Shown: piece by piece, positions 14,121 through 24,959 of the stretch
How the letters are laid out: every line of letters starts with the position of its first letter
Position numbering within the stretch: the stretch's first letter is position 1
Assembly (NCBI RefSeq): GCF_029168945.1
Contig: NC_083601.1
Span: forward strand, 30,245,660-30,309,659
Source of the DNA: Cannabis sativa
Taxonomy: Eukaryota > Streptophyta > Magnoliopsida > Rosales > Cannabaceae
Direction of reading: 5' to 3'
DNA length: 64,000 nucleotides
Position numbers and translations under genes: made by a program
Notes under the pieces: model-generated
Told to the model about the DNA's origin: nothing
Seen by the model: the letters and a program-made list of their open reading frames with translations, nothing else
The model's database searches: none

Positions 14121-14543
14121 TGTTGGATTAAAATCCTATTGTGGGCACATATGTATAATGTATATGCTATTATAAAGTGTAATGCAAAATTAAGTGATCA
14201 ATTATGTTATGGGTATCAAAAGAGTATTAAATTGTCATGGAAATAATGTGTAGATACAATTAGTTAATTTATAATTGATTGAGGGGCCAAATTATAAATA
14301 CTCAAAACTCATTCGATGAGACTATAAATAGGTAGTGGTGTGTTTTTGTATTTTCTCCTTGCCCAAAACATTCTCTGCAATCTCCACCAATGAGGTTTCA
14401 GGTTAGTGCTTCCGCTCATTTTTTATCATTATCTTATTCTTTAATTTAGCAAAGGCTATATAGATTTATGATTTAGGGTTTTTTATATTAAAACACTTTT
14501 AGAATATGATTAAATCTGTGATATATATATTTATTAAGTATTA
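14121..14543 (+). repeat. 3' LTR of copia copy A (right end interrupted)
   Basis: It begins TGTTGGATTAAAAT directly after the polypurine tract and contains a TATA-like ctataaatagg near 14320. It lines up with the LTR at 21948-22443 in reverse. Its last bases are cut where the next MITE begins, so no TG..CA right end remains. Confidence 0.75.
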
Positions 14544-15392
14544 AGGGCCTGTTTGGTACGCAGGATTGGACTGGATTGGATTGAAAATGATTGGACTGGA
14601 CTGGACAAGATTGGATTATGCTGAAAGTAATCCTGTGTTTGGTTTAAGAATGGACTGGACTATTTTATTTATTTGCTTTTAGAAAAAAAAACTTAAATTA
14701 AATAAAAATATATAATAATAAATTATAATTAAAATATATAATTATAAATAAATATAAATAAATAATTCGTCGCAAAAAAAAATAATATATCATATATAAT
14801 TAAGAATATATCATAAATATATAATAAAATATTTTGTCATATTTTTTATTTAATAAATAATAAAAATAGTAAAATAAAAATACTTGAATAATATAAAATT
14901 GCTTATTTTAAACACTAATTTAATATAAATATGAATTTTTTAAAAATATTTATATAAATTTTTTAGTAATTTAAAAATAATATATAATTTTATTGTCATA
15001 TTTTTTTCTTAGAATCAATTTAAGTAACTATTATTTAATTAATAATATTCTAAATTTTAAAAACTTATGTATAATAATTCAAAATTATACATTTTCACTA
15101 ATTTTAATGAATAAGTTTTTGATAAAAAAAAAATGTATAAATAAATGTGTGATAATTATTTCCTTTAAATTCTTATTAAATTTAAAATATATTAATAAAA
15201 TTTAAATTAAAAAAATGATAAAAAAAAATCTCACCTGCATGAGATTATTTATCCCACCCTGCTGGATGGGATAAATAATCTCAGACAGATGATGTTAATT
15301 GGATTAGTTATCCAGACTTCTAACATGCCCAAACACTGGATTGGACAAATTAGCCTGTCTAATCCAATCCAGTCCTGCGTACCAAACGGGCG
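14544..15392. mobile_element. PIF/Harbinger-type non-autonomous element, 849 bp
   Basis: Terminal inverted repeats of about 20 bp (gggcctgtttggtacgcagg; reverse end cctgcgtaccaaacgggc) are flanked by TTA on both sides (14541-14543 and 15393-15395), the usual Harbinger target duplication. Subterminal runs of ggattggactgga are mirrored at the far end. The AT-rich interior encodes nothing. Confidence 0.85.
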
Positions 15393-15964
15393 TTAGTCCC
15401 ACATTGCTAATGTGTGGAAATAAATTGTGATATATAAGATGAATGGGCTACTCCTCCCATTGCCAATTGGTTTTAGGATGGAACCTCATTCATCTTATCC
15501 TCAAATTCTAACATGGTATCAGAGCCACTTGTGATCCGTTGTGAGCCCAAATTGCCACTGGTCCAAAAAGCCGTTTGTGATCCGTTGTGAGCCAAAGTGC
15601 CGCCGATCTAAACAGATACTTCTGCTGTCTCCCCTTTAACCCCTATTTGGGACCTTTTGGCCAATGTGCCAGTTTCAGTGTTGGGTCTTTGACCTGTTTC
15701 AAAATCCACAAATTTCCCAACATGTACACCCACAAATTTCCCAATATTTGGCCTTGTGGGATTCTTTCAAATGTCACGTTCGGTCCTGTGGTCTCTTAAA
15801 GGTCGTTCGTTATACTCATACTTTCCAGGCCCAAACGTGAGGAGGGTGTATTAAGAGTTAGTCCCACATTGCTAATGTGTGGAAATAAATTGTGATATAT
15901 AAGATGAATGGACTACTCCTCCCATTGCCAATTAATTTTGGGATAGAACTTCATTTATCTACAC
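15393..15964 (+). mobile_element. TRIM (small non-coding LTR retroelement), truncated
   Basis: Two direct copies of a roughly 115-bp LTR (agtcccacattgctaatgtg...) lie at 15393-15513 and 15848-15964. The first is followed at once by a tRNA-Met primer-binding site, tggtatcagagcc (15514-15526). A purine-rich tract (acgtgaggagggtg) precedes the second. The 334-bp core contains an internal duplication of gtgatccgttgtgagcc. The first LTR is interrupted at its start by the Harbinger element; the second is cut off near 15964, where copia LTR sequence begins. Confidence 0.8.
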
Positions 15965-16091
15965 ATTAATTCCATGATAATTTAATACCCTTTTGATACT
16001 CATAACATAATTGGTCACTTAATTTTGTATCACACTTTATAATAGCATATACATTATACATATGTGCCCACATAGGATTTTTAATCCAGCA
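15961..16091 (-). repeat. Truncated 3' LTR of copia copy B
   Basis: It starts (minus strand) TGCTGGATTAAAAA after the polypurine tract and matches the first 130 bp of the LTR at 22443-21948. It stops at atct, where the TRIM's right LTR begins, so the rest is lost. Confidence 0.8.
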
Positions 16092-16491
16092 ATCTCCCAC
16101 TTGGGCAACATATGTTACCTGATAAATGTATAACCTTATGAGCTCAAAATTTGCTATTATGTAAAGGTATTTACAACAATCTCGTCCATCAACTATGCCC
16201 ATATAGGATCAAAGCGATTTTCGTCATACCAATCATGACTAAACTCATCAATGGTCACATATACAAATATAGCCAAATGACATAGATCAATCATGGATGT
16301 GTAGCATGGAAATTACATGCAATGTGAACCGAACATGCCTATTTCCAACTGGTCCTCCTAAACCAAAGTGAGGTCAAACTTAAACATAACAAAACAGAGT
16401 GAATAAACTGAAAACTTTATTTCTGATCAGAAAATAACCAAATACATAAATGTCTTAAACAAACATAAAGCAAAGAGAATACAAACTCCCA

Positions 16492-18716
16492 CTAAATCAT
16501 GATATCCTCAAGTAATTCTACACCCATATGAGCAGTGTGCTCATGAAAGACCTTGGGTGGTAATCCTTTTGTGAGCGGATCCGCTATCATGGAGTTTGTC
16601 CCAATATGCTCTATGGAAATCTGTCCACTCTGCACTCTTTCTTTTACAACTAGGAACTTTATGTCAATATGCTTTGACTTGGATGAGCTCCTATTGTTAT
16701 TGGAATACAGCACTGCTGATTTATTGTCACAAAATATCTTAAGTGGTCTTTCAACATTCTCCAAAATACGCAGCCTAGTGACAAAGTTTCTCAGCCATAT
16801 TCCCTGATTTGATGCCTCATAACACGCTACGAATTCAGCTGCCATAATGGAAGAAGCTATAAGTGTCTGTTTGACACTTTTCCAGGATATAGCTCCTCCA
16901 GCTAACAAGAAAATGTAGCCTGATGTAGACCTTCTGCTATCTTGGCATCCAGCGAAATCAGAATCAGAATACCCTACGACCTCCAAATGATCTGATTTCC
17001 TGTATGTGAGCATGTAATCTTTTGTTCTCTGAAGATACCTCATAACCCTCTTCGCTATCCAATGGTCCATACCGGGGTTGCTTAAATATCCGCCTAACAT
17101 CCCAACAATGTACGCAATATCCGGACGCGTACATACTCGAAGATACATTAGACTCCCTACAACCGATGCATAGGGAATCTTTTTCATTTCCCGAATTTCA
17201 AATTTGCTTTTAGGGCATTGTCTAAGACTGAATTTGTCTCCTTTAGCAACAGGGGTATCACCTGGTCTACAATCTTGCATGCCAAACCTTTTGAGTACTT
17301 TATCGATATAGCACTTTTGTGATAATCCAAGAATACCCCGAGAACAATCTCGACGTATTTGAACTCCTAATACAAAAGAGGCGTCACCAAGATCTTTCAT
17401 CTCAAATTGCTTAGATAGAAATCTCTTGGTTTCGTGCAATAAGCCTATATCATTAGTGGCAAGCAATATGTCATCGACATATAGAACCAGAAATATGTAT
17501 TTACTCCCACTGAACTTGTGATATACACAATCATCAATAATATTCATCTCAAAACCAAATGAGATAATTACTTGATGAAACTTGTGATACCACTGACGAG
17601 AAGCTTGCTTGAGTCCATAGATGGATTTCTTTAATTTGCAAACCATATTCTTTGGGTCACCAACCACAAAGTTTTCTGGTTGCTCCATATAAATTGTCTC
17701 ATCAATGTCGCCATTGAGAAACGTGTTTTAACATCCATCTGATGTAACTCAAGGTCAAAATGAGCAACAAGTGCCAATATTATCCTAAAAGAGTCTTTCG
17801 ATGAAACCGGAGAGAAAGTCTCTGTATAATCAATGCCTTGTTTCTGAGTATAGCCTTTTGCTACAAGACGTGCCTTAAATCTCACCACATTACCATATTC
17901 ATCCTTCTTGGTTTTAAGTATCCACTTACAACCAATTGGTTTTACACCTTCTGGTAATGGGACAACTTCCCAAACTTTATTGTCTTGCATAGACTTATTC
18001 TCTTCATCCATGGCATCAATCCACTTTTGAGAGTTAGAACTTTTCATGGCCTGATGCGAGTTGATTGGATCATCTTCCATCATTCCATTTTCATCCTCAT
18101 GTTCTTGAAGAAATACAAAATAGTCATCTGAAATAGCATTTCTTCTCTCTCTTGTGGATTTCCTTAATGGCTCTTGTTCTTGAGGGTGTTGAATTTGTTC
18201 TTCTGGAACAATAGCCTCATCTTGATTTGGGAGTTGTTCAACATTGTCTTGTTGAGGTTCCAAATTCATTTCTTGATCAATGACAGGTGTGGAAGCCTGA
18301 ACATTGTCTAAAATGATAGTAGGAACTGAGTTTGAATTCAATTCCTCCTCAAAAACAATGTCTCTAACCTTATTTCTCCCCCCAAATTCAACATCCTCAA
18401 AAAATGTTGCAGTTCCCGTCTCAAAAATATTTCTGACAGTGGGATCATAAAACTTATAGCCCCTAGATCGCTCAGAATAACCAATAAAGTAGCTGCTAAC
18501 TGTTTTGGAGTCCAATTTATTTTCATGTGGCCTATAAGGCCTTGCCTCAGCTGGACATCCCCAAATGTGGAAATGCTTTAGACTAGGCTTTCGACCTGTC
18601 CAAAGCTCATAAGGTGTTTTTGCAACTGCTTTATTTGATACTCTATTCAAAATGTAAGCTGCTGTCTTTAATGCTTCTCCCCAAAGGGACCTAATCTCTA
18701 TTGACACCTAATCTCT
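16492..18716 (-). pseudogene. Copia copy B polyprotein: linker, RT and RNase H, frameshifted
   Basis: Two overlapping frames cover it. The piece 18707-17631 holds the end of integrase (RSLWGEALKTAAYILNR), the acidic linker and the first RT block. The piece 17688-16492 holds the rest of RT (LYVDDILLATND) and RNase H (DSDFAGC, DNKSAV). A one-base loss near 17728, judged against copy A, shifts the frame inside RT. The integrase catalytic core is absent: pre-integrase sequence joins directly to the integrase end near 18710. The copy cannot be autonomous. Confidence 0.85.
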
Positions 18717-18873
18717 TAGTTTTGGTCTGTTTTCCCTTGATACAATCTACACAGACATTGAAATCTGTGAAAGTCTAGAGACTCTAAAATGTCATCAGAC
18801 ACAAGACGCTCAATTCTACCTCTTGAGATATGACCTAAGCGTTTATGCCATGATGACGCTGAATTTTCTTTAT

Positions 18874-19560
18874 AAATATATATAGTGAATCCTTTGTCAG
18901 TATTATTCGGTATTATGCTACAGGGAATTTTTATATATATATGGGAATAATTATTTAGGGCTGCCCCGATTATACATATGGCTCATAAACATATATGTTT
19001 TATTAAAGTTTTATACATATTTATATATAATATGTTTTAGTACATATTAATATATATATGTTAGAGTATAATTTGGTAAATATATATTTTGGTGCAAACA
19101 ATTTAATTCAAATTTTGGTGTTGGTTTTTGACTAATATTTTGAGTAAATTAATTGAAACAATATGTCGCCAAAGTGACCTCTTTTGTGTAGATTAATTTA
19201 TTTAAATATTAGGATGGTTGTATGTTTGTAATTAATGCTTATATTGACTAGCCCAAAGGTAAGTGAATATTTTGCTAGATTTCAAACATACCTGTGGCGA
19301 TAAATGTGTGACAATTATAAGGTATTTTGTGTGAGCAATACGTTAATCCAAAGATTGACCTATTGTTTGACACAGTTTTATTGTCAATATTTGATTGCTA
19401 CACCAAGAGTACCGCTTACAGTTAATATTACTGTCCAAAGACTTGATATTAATGTGTGTTTGGTATCTTGAGATGGGATTAACCAATTTTTGAATTTATT
19501 GTTTAATTATGCATATTAATGTAAGCATGTTTTATTTGTTTTATATTTAGCTAGTTCATC
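18874..19560 (+). other. Leader region of copia copy C
   Basis: AT-rich, non-coding sequence just upstream of the gag frame, in the same orientation. Its last 250 bp have the look of a copia untranslated leader. No primer-binding site or LTR lies to its left, so copy C starts inside the leader. The left limit is set by where the B arm ends. Confidence 0.5.
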
Positions 19561-19600
19561 TTCTGCTGCCTCAATATCTGCTAACATTAATTCTATTCCT

Positions 19601-20983
19601 ATGCTTAATGGGACCAATTTCAAGGATTGGAAAAGGAACCTACTTATAGTTCTGGGATGTATGGATTTAGACCATGCACTAAGGAATGAACAACCTGCAC
19701 CTCTCACTAAGGAAAGTTCCCATGATGATAAAAGGGAATTTGAGAGGTGGGATCGTTCAAATCGCATGAGTCTAATGATTATGAAACACAGCATTCCAGA
19801 AGCCTTTTGGGGCACAGAATCCGAAGGGGTTACTATGGCTAAGAATTTCCTTGAACAAATTGAGGAACATTTTGCTAAAAACGATAAGGTTGAAATGACA
19901 ACACTTCTTGGTTCTTTAATGAACATGAAGTATAAGGGTCAAGGAAATGTAAGGGAGTACATTATGGAAATGCATCATATTGTCTCAAGATTAAGGACAC
20001 TTAAGATTGAGCTTTCGGATGATGTACTTGTACTCATGGTTTTGTTAACGCTTCCTCCACAGTTTAACCAATTTAAAATTAGTTACAACTGTCAAAAAGA
20101 GAAATGGACTCTCAACGAGCTTATTTCTCATTGTGTGCAAGAGGAAGAAAGGTTAAAAAAAAAGGACAAAACTGAAAGTGCTCACTTGGCCACTACCCCT
20201 AAGGATAAGGGCAAGAAAAGGAAATTTGAGAATGAAGTTGCTAAGGGTCCAGTTCAAAAGAAACAACAACAGGATTCTAAGGGTTGTTTTTTTTGTAACC
20301 AACCTGGACATGTGAAGAAAGATTGTGCCAAATATCACGCATGGCGTGTAAAGAAAGGTATTAATCTTGCTTTGGTCTGTTATGAGGTTAATTTAGTTTC
20401 AGTACCTAGAAACACTTGGTGGATAAATTCTGGTACTACTACTCACATAAGTGTTTCTATGCGGGATTGCCTGAGCTACCGAAAGCCAAGTGATGGTGAA
20501 AGATACATCTTTGTGGGCAATAGTCAATCGGTGGAAGTGGAAGCAATTGGGCATTTTAGATTGTTATTAGGAACTGGTTTTTATTTGGATTTGAAAGACA
20601 CTTTTGTTGTGCCGTCTTTTAGACGGAATTTAGTTTCTGTTTCTTTATTGGACAAATTTGGATATTCTTGTTCATTTGGAAACAATCAGTTTACTTTGTC
20701 TTTAAATTCAAATATTATTGGAACTGGTTATTTGAATACTTATGACAATCTTTATTTGTTAGAAACAATTGCATCCTATAATGAAACCTTGCATGTGGAA
20801 TCACGAGGTACTAAACGCAAATTAAATAAAGAAAATTCAGCGTCATCATGGCATAAACGCTTAGGTCATATCTCAAGAGGTAGAATTGAGCGTCTTGTGT
20901 CTGATGACATTTTAGAGTCTCTAGACTTTCACAGATTTCAATGTCTGTGTAGATTGTATCAAGGGAAAACAGACCAAAACTAA
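19601..20983 (+). pseudogene. Copia copy C: gag, protease-like and pre-integrase frame (460 codons)
   Basis: The open frame has, in order: the gag domain (LNGTNFKDWKRNL at its start), the zinc knuckle CFFCNQPGHVKKDC at about residues 228-241, a protease-like segment, and the pre-integrase HHCC region (SSWHKRLGHISRGRIE). The protease active-site motif normally D-S/T-G reads NSGTTTH here, so the catalytic Asp appears lost. The frame then shifts and stops just before the integrase core. The first ATG is at 19601, but codons upstream are also open, so the original start may lie further left. Confidence 0.8.
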
Positions 20984-20991
20984 GAGATTAG

Positions 20992-21937
20992 GTGTCAATA
21001 GAGATTAGGTCCCTTTGGGGAGAAGCATTAAAGACAGCAGCTTACATTTTGAATAGAGTATCAAATAAAGCAGTTGCAAAAACACCTTATGAGCTTTGGA
21101 CAGGTCGAAAGCCTAGTCTAAAGCATTTCCACATTTGGGGATGTCCAGCTGAGGCAAGGCCTTATAGGCCACATGAAAATAAATTGGACTCCAAAACAGT
21201 TAGCAACTACTTTATTGGTTATTCTGAGCGATCTAGGGGCTATAAGTTTTATGATCCCACTGTCAGAAATATTTTTGAGACGGGAACTGCAACATTTTTT
21301 GAGGATGTTGAATTTGGGGGGAGAAATAAGGTTAGAGACATTGTTTTTGAGGAGGAATTGAATTCAAATTCAGTTCCTACTATCATTTTAGACAATGTTC
21401 AGGCTTCCACACCTGTCATTGATCAAGAAATGAATTTGGAACCTCAACAAGACAATGTTGAACAACTCCCAAATCAAGATGAGGCTATTGTTCCAGAAGA
21501 ACAAATTCAACACCCTCAAGAACAAGAGCCATTAAGGAAATCCACAAGAGAGAGAAGAAATGCTATTTCAGATGACTATTTTGTATTTCTTCAAGAACAT
21601 GAGGATGAAAATGGAATGATGGAAGATGATCCAATCAACTTGCATCAGGCCATGAAAAGTTCTAACTCTCAAAAGTGGATTGATGCCATGGATGAAGAGA
21701 ATAAGTCTATGCAAGACAATAAAGTTTGGGAAGTTGTCTCATTACCAGAAGGTGTAAAACCAATTGGTTGTAAGTGGATACTTAAAACCAAGAAGGATGA
21801 ATATGGTAATGTGGTGAGATTTAAGGCACGTCTTGTAGCAAAAGGCTATACTCAGAAACAAGGCATTGATTATACAGAGACTTTCTCTCCGGTTTCATCG
21901 AAAGACTCTTTTAGGATAATATTGGCACTTGTTGCTC
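20992..21937 (+). pseudogene. Copia copy C: integrase end, linker and start of RT, cut short
   Basis: It continues from the shared integrase deletion (RSLWGEALKTAAYILNR) through the acidic linker to the first RT block (ETFSPVSSKDSFRIILALVA), then ends at 21937. There the sequence passes into a primer-binding site and LTR of opposite orientation. RT catalytic YVDD and RNase H are missing. This arm is the near-identical inverse of 17762-18873. Confidence 0.85.
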
Positions 21938-21945
21938 TGGTACCA
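21934..21945 (-). promoter_or_regulatory. Copia primer-binding site (tRNA-Met type)
   Basis: On the minus strand the 12 bases read tggtaccagagc, one base off the usual plant tRNA-Met site, two bases inside the LTR end. Its last four bases (GCTC on the plus strand) also belong to the copy C RT sequence, marking the junction. Confidence 0.75.
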
Positions 21946-21947
21946 CT

Positions 21948-22443
21948 TGTAAGGGTTTATAAAACACTTAAGAAATATATAAATCACAGATCCAAACATA
22001 TTCTTAAAAGTGCTTTGATATAGAAAATCCTAAATCATAAATCTATAAAGCCTTTGCTAAATTAAAGAAGAAGAAGATGATAAAATATGAGCGGAAGCAC
22101 TAACCTGAAGCCATTGTTGGAGATTGCAGAGAAGGTTTTGATCTTCCAAGAATACACTATTTTCTAGAGTATTTTCTCTGATGGGGAAGGAGAGAATACA
22201 GAAACCCTAGTGTTTCTTGGGGACCACTACCTATTTATAGACTCATCTTAGAATGAGTTTTGGGTATTTATAATTTGGCCCCTCAACAAATTATAAATTA
22301 ACTTATGGTATCTACACATTAATTCCATGATAATTTAATACCCTTTTGATACCCATAACATAATTGGTCCCTTAATTTTGTATCACACTTTATAATAGCA
22401 TATACATTATACATATGTGCCCACATAGGATTTTTAATCCAAT
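21948..22443 (-). repeat. 5' LTR of the minus-strand copia element, about 496 bp
   Basis: Homologous to the copy A LTR (14121 onward) and to the truncated B LTR. It contains a TATA-like tataaatagg near 22235 (minus strand). The outer end reads ttaatccaat rather than the expected ..aaca, so a few terminal bases are altered or lost. Confidence 0.8.
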
Positions 22444-24164
22444 ATTTTATAAATCCTGTACTCTCTTATATAGAACTTGTACTCTCTTAACAAGGTTGTT
22501 TTGTTAGGAACTTGGTCCATGATTTTGACCATTGGATCTCTTAATTATGAATAATGCTGAGATTTACAAAGGTTATTTGCCACTGGATTCTCTTTCTCTC
22601 TTCTCCTCTCCATTCTTTTACTTTTCAATCCTACTAAATATTGTTATACTGGATGAATGGTGATTGTGCCGGACAAATTATATATATCTTCTCTTATATA
22701 GATGATATTTATTTTTCACGCAGAACCTCTAAACAAGGTTGCTCTGTTTGGATCTTAGTCCATCATAACCTTTCTATTGATTTTGATGATTGGATCTCTT
22801 AATTATTATATGAACAATGCTGAGATTCATATGTAAATAAGATCCATCCAAATATTATTCAAGAAAAACACACCAACTTGCTACACAAAATCAACACAAC
22901 GAAACAAAGCTACATAAGTCACTAAACTCATAGTCATAACTTTGTGAAAGCCCAAAAGCCCAACCCATAGATGCTACCCACAAGCCCAGGTTCATCGGCC
23001 CAAGATATTGAGAGCCCATCAAAGGACAATAGTTAAGGAGTTAATGGCATATTCGATCAATAAAGACTATATTAAGAAAAATATTGTAAAAAAAATGAAA
23101 AATAATCAAAATGTACATTAAAATTATAAATATAGTCTGTTTCAAAAAAAAAAAAAAATTATAAATATAGTTAAATATAATCATTACAAAACTAGATAAT
23201 AAAACTGTAACATTAACGTCTCTAATAAAAAATAATTATCTTGGTTTCTCCATTGCAATTAAATAAAATCTACAAATTGCATAAATAAATATGAATTGCA
23301 AAACATTAACAAATATATAAGTTTTTACAATTGGAAGAAAAATAAATAAATTAAAAATCTACCTGAATCAACAACACTTAAATAAGTAAACTGATAAAAT
23401 TAATACAAAGATAATATTAGAGTTTAGAGTATTAAACCAAACCAATAAATAGACATGTAGAATTGTCTAAAAAGATTAACAATAGAATAAAAACTTATTT
23501 TTAGTTATAGTTTCAAAAATTGGTGTCAGGTTATCATATAATTATATATGAATACCATGAAAGATTTTATCTTGTCTCTATTTTAATCTTTTTCTTCGTC
23601 TAATCTCTTAACTTAGAAACTTTTCATCTAAAAATTAATTTCCTTAAAATTGTTATGAGTTATTAAAATTTTATTATAATTATGATAATATTATAATTTA
23701 GTTAATTATAATCATAAATATATAAAAAATTATGTTATATAAAATTTTTATTTTCTATATATTTTTAATTTTTTTTTATAGTATACATATTTGTATGTAT
23801 TTAATAAAAATAATATATAATATTTTTGAATTATATTTTTATCATTGTAAAGAAAATTGTAATTTATATAAAAAAATAAATTAATATGATTTGTTAATAA
23901 TAAAAATATAAAATAATTTTTAAAATAAAATAAAAAATAAAAAATTTAAATATTAATTATTTAAAATGTCTCTTTCCTTTATTTTTTTATTTTTGTAATA
24001 CATAATAAATAATTAAATATATTTTTAGTATAAAATAATTTATTATAGTTGTTTAATTCAAAGAATTATTTTTTTTACAAATTTTTTTTTTCTTAAACAT
24101 TGAGTTGTACTAATTTTAACTTTATACTGTAATTTTCTTATAAATTATTTATAATTATTTTTTT
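22444..24164. other. Intergenic, with a degenerate direct duplication
   Basis: Two related blocks at about 22485-22570 and 22728-22832 share aacaaggttg, ggatctcttaatta and aatgctgagatt. The rest (22.9-24.1 kb) is very AT-rich with no gene. Confidence 0.45.
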
Positions 24165-24430
24165 TTGAAATGAAATAGCAACTTCATTGAATTAAAAGCA
24201 TTCTGAATACAAGAGAGCTTTAAGATTGGCCCAAACATTGTGATAAAAAATGCTACAACCAGAGAAAAATCGAGCATGCCTAGCAACAACATGAACAACT
24301 CGATTGGCTGATCGTTTAATAAAATTTATTTTAACACTAGGTAGAGAAGACAACAAATGACAACAATCCTGAATAACTAGGCCGAAAATGGATGACATTC
24401 TCTGACTGCTTTGGATTGCTTAAACAGTAA
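24165..24430 (-). mobile_element. LINE 3' end fragment (RNase H-like tail)
   Basis: The minus-strand frame 24398-24192 reads as the end of the RNase H-like domain common in plant L1-type LINEs (VKINFIKRSANRVVHVVARHA), then a stop and a short 3' tail ending in an A-rich run (minus strand, about 24170). It is 5' truncated, as LINE insertions usually are. Confidence 0.7.
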
Positions 24431-24917
24431 GAAGACTATCAGTCTCAAGCTTTACATTGTGCCAATTGGTGCTCTTAATCATAACCAAACTTTGAATTCT
24501 CTAACCAAAGTAATTAAAACTTTAAAATTTGTTTTCAAATTTGTCCACCAATTTTGCTACAAAATAAATTTGAAGATTCTGTTAAGATGTTAAAATAAAA
24601 CAAAACCAATAATCGTTCATTGTCAAAAAAAAAAACCAATAATCGGACAATAATTTGAGAGCTTAGTTGAACATAATAAAATAAAACAAAACCAATCACA
24701 TCCCACAAATGATAAAATATTATAAAGATTCCACCTTCTGGCGTGGCATCTGACGTGGCTCCATCATGTTCCGTTTGAGTGGGTCCCACTTCCTACACAG
24801 AATGACGTAAGACCACCTCAAAATTCTCACCAGCCAACCCAACACAATAATAATACCCATTTTCCCAGCTATAGTGAAAAAAGAAAGACTTGCTACTATT
24901 ACTACTCACTACTCTAC

Positions 24918-24948
24918 TTTCTTCTTCTTCTTCTTCTTCTTCTTCTTC
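24918..24948 (+). repeat. (CTT)n tract in the ACR12 leader
   Basis: About ten CTT units end 12 bp before the start codon at 24960. Such tracts are common in plant 5' leaders. Confidence 0.75.
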
Positions 24949-24959
24949 ATTTTCAACTC

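Larger units (their letters stand above)
11358..14543 (+). mobile_element. Decayed Ty1/copia element, 3' half (copy A)
   Basis: Homology starts abruptly near 11358 inside the integrase-to-RT linker, so the 5' half is missing. Next come RT, RNase H, a polypurine tract (aagtgggagat, 14110-14120) and an LTR from 14121 to about 14540. A hAT MITE (13461-13883) splits the region between RNase H and LTR. The LTR matches the reversed LTR at 21948-22443. Copy A is clearly older than copies B and C: it has many stops and small indels. Confidence 0.85.
15961..22443 (-). mobile_element. Minus-strand copia element with an inverted self-copy in place of its 5' half
   Basis: Read on the minus strand: 5' LTR (22443-21948), primer-binding site (21945-21934), then an antisense block (21937-18874) bearing gag to RT of the same family. 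It continues in sense orientation from the pre-integrase region (18873) through RT and RNase H to 16492, a polypurine tract (about 16102-16092) and a truncated 3' LTR (16091-15961). The overall 6.5 kb fits one copia element. The arms 17762-18873 and 20826-21937 are inverted copies of equal length (1112 bp). I noticed only a handful of differences, three of them amino-acid changing. Both arms share an integrase-core deletion and an upstream frameshift. Confidence 0.8.

Noticed and set aside
15514..15526. tggtatcagagcc sites as tRNA gene ends (also 51254)
   Set aside because: They are primer-binding sites complementary to tRNA-Met; no cloverleaf surrounds them.
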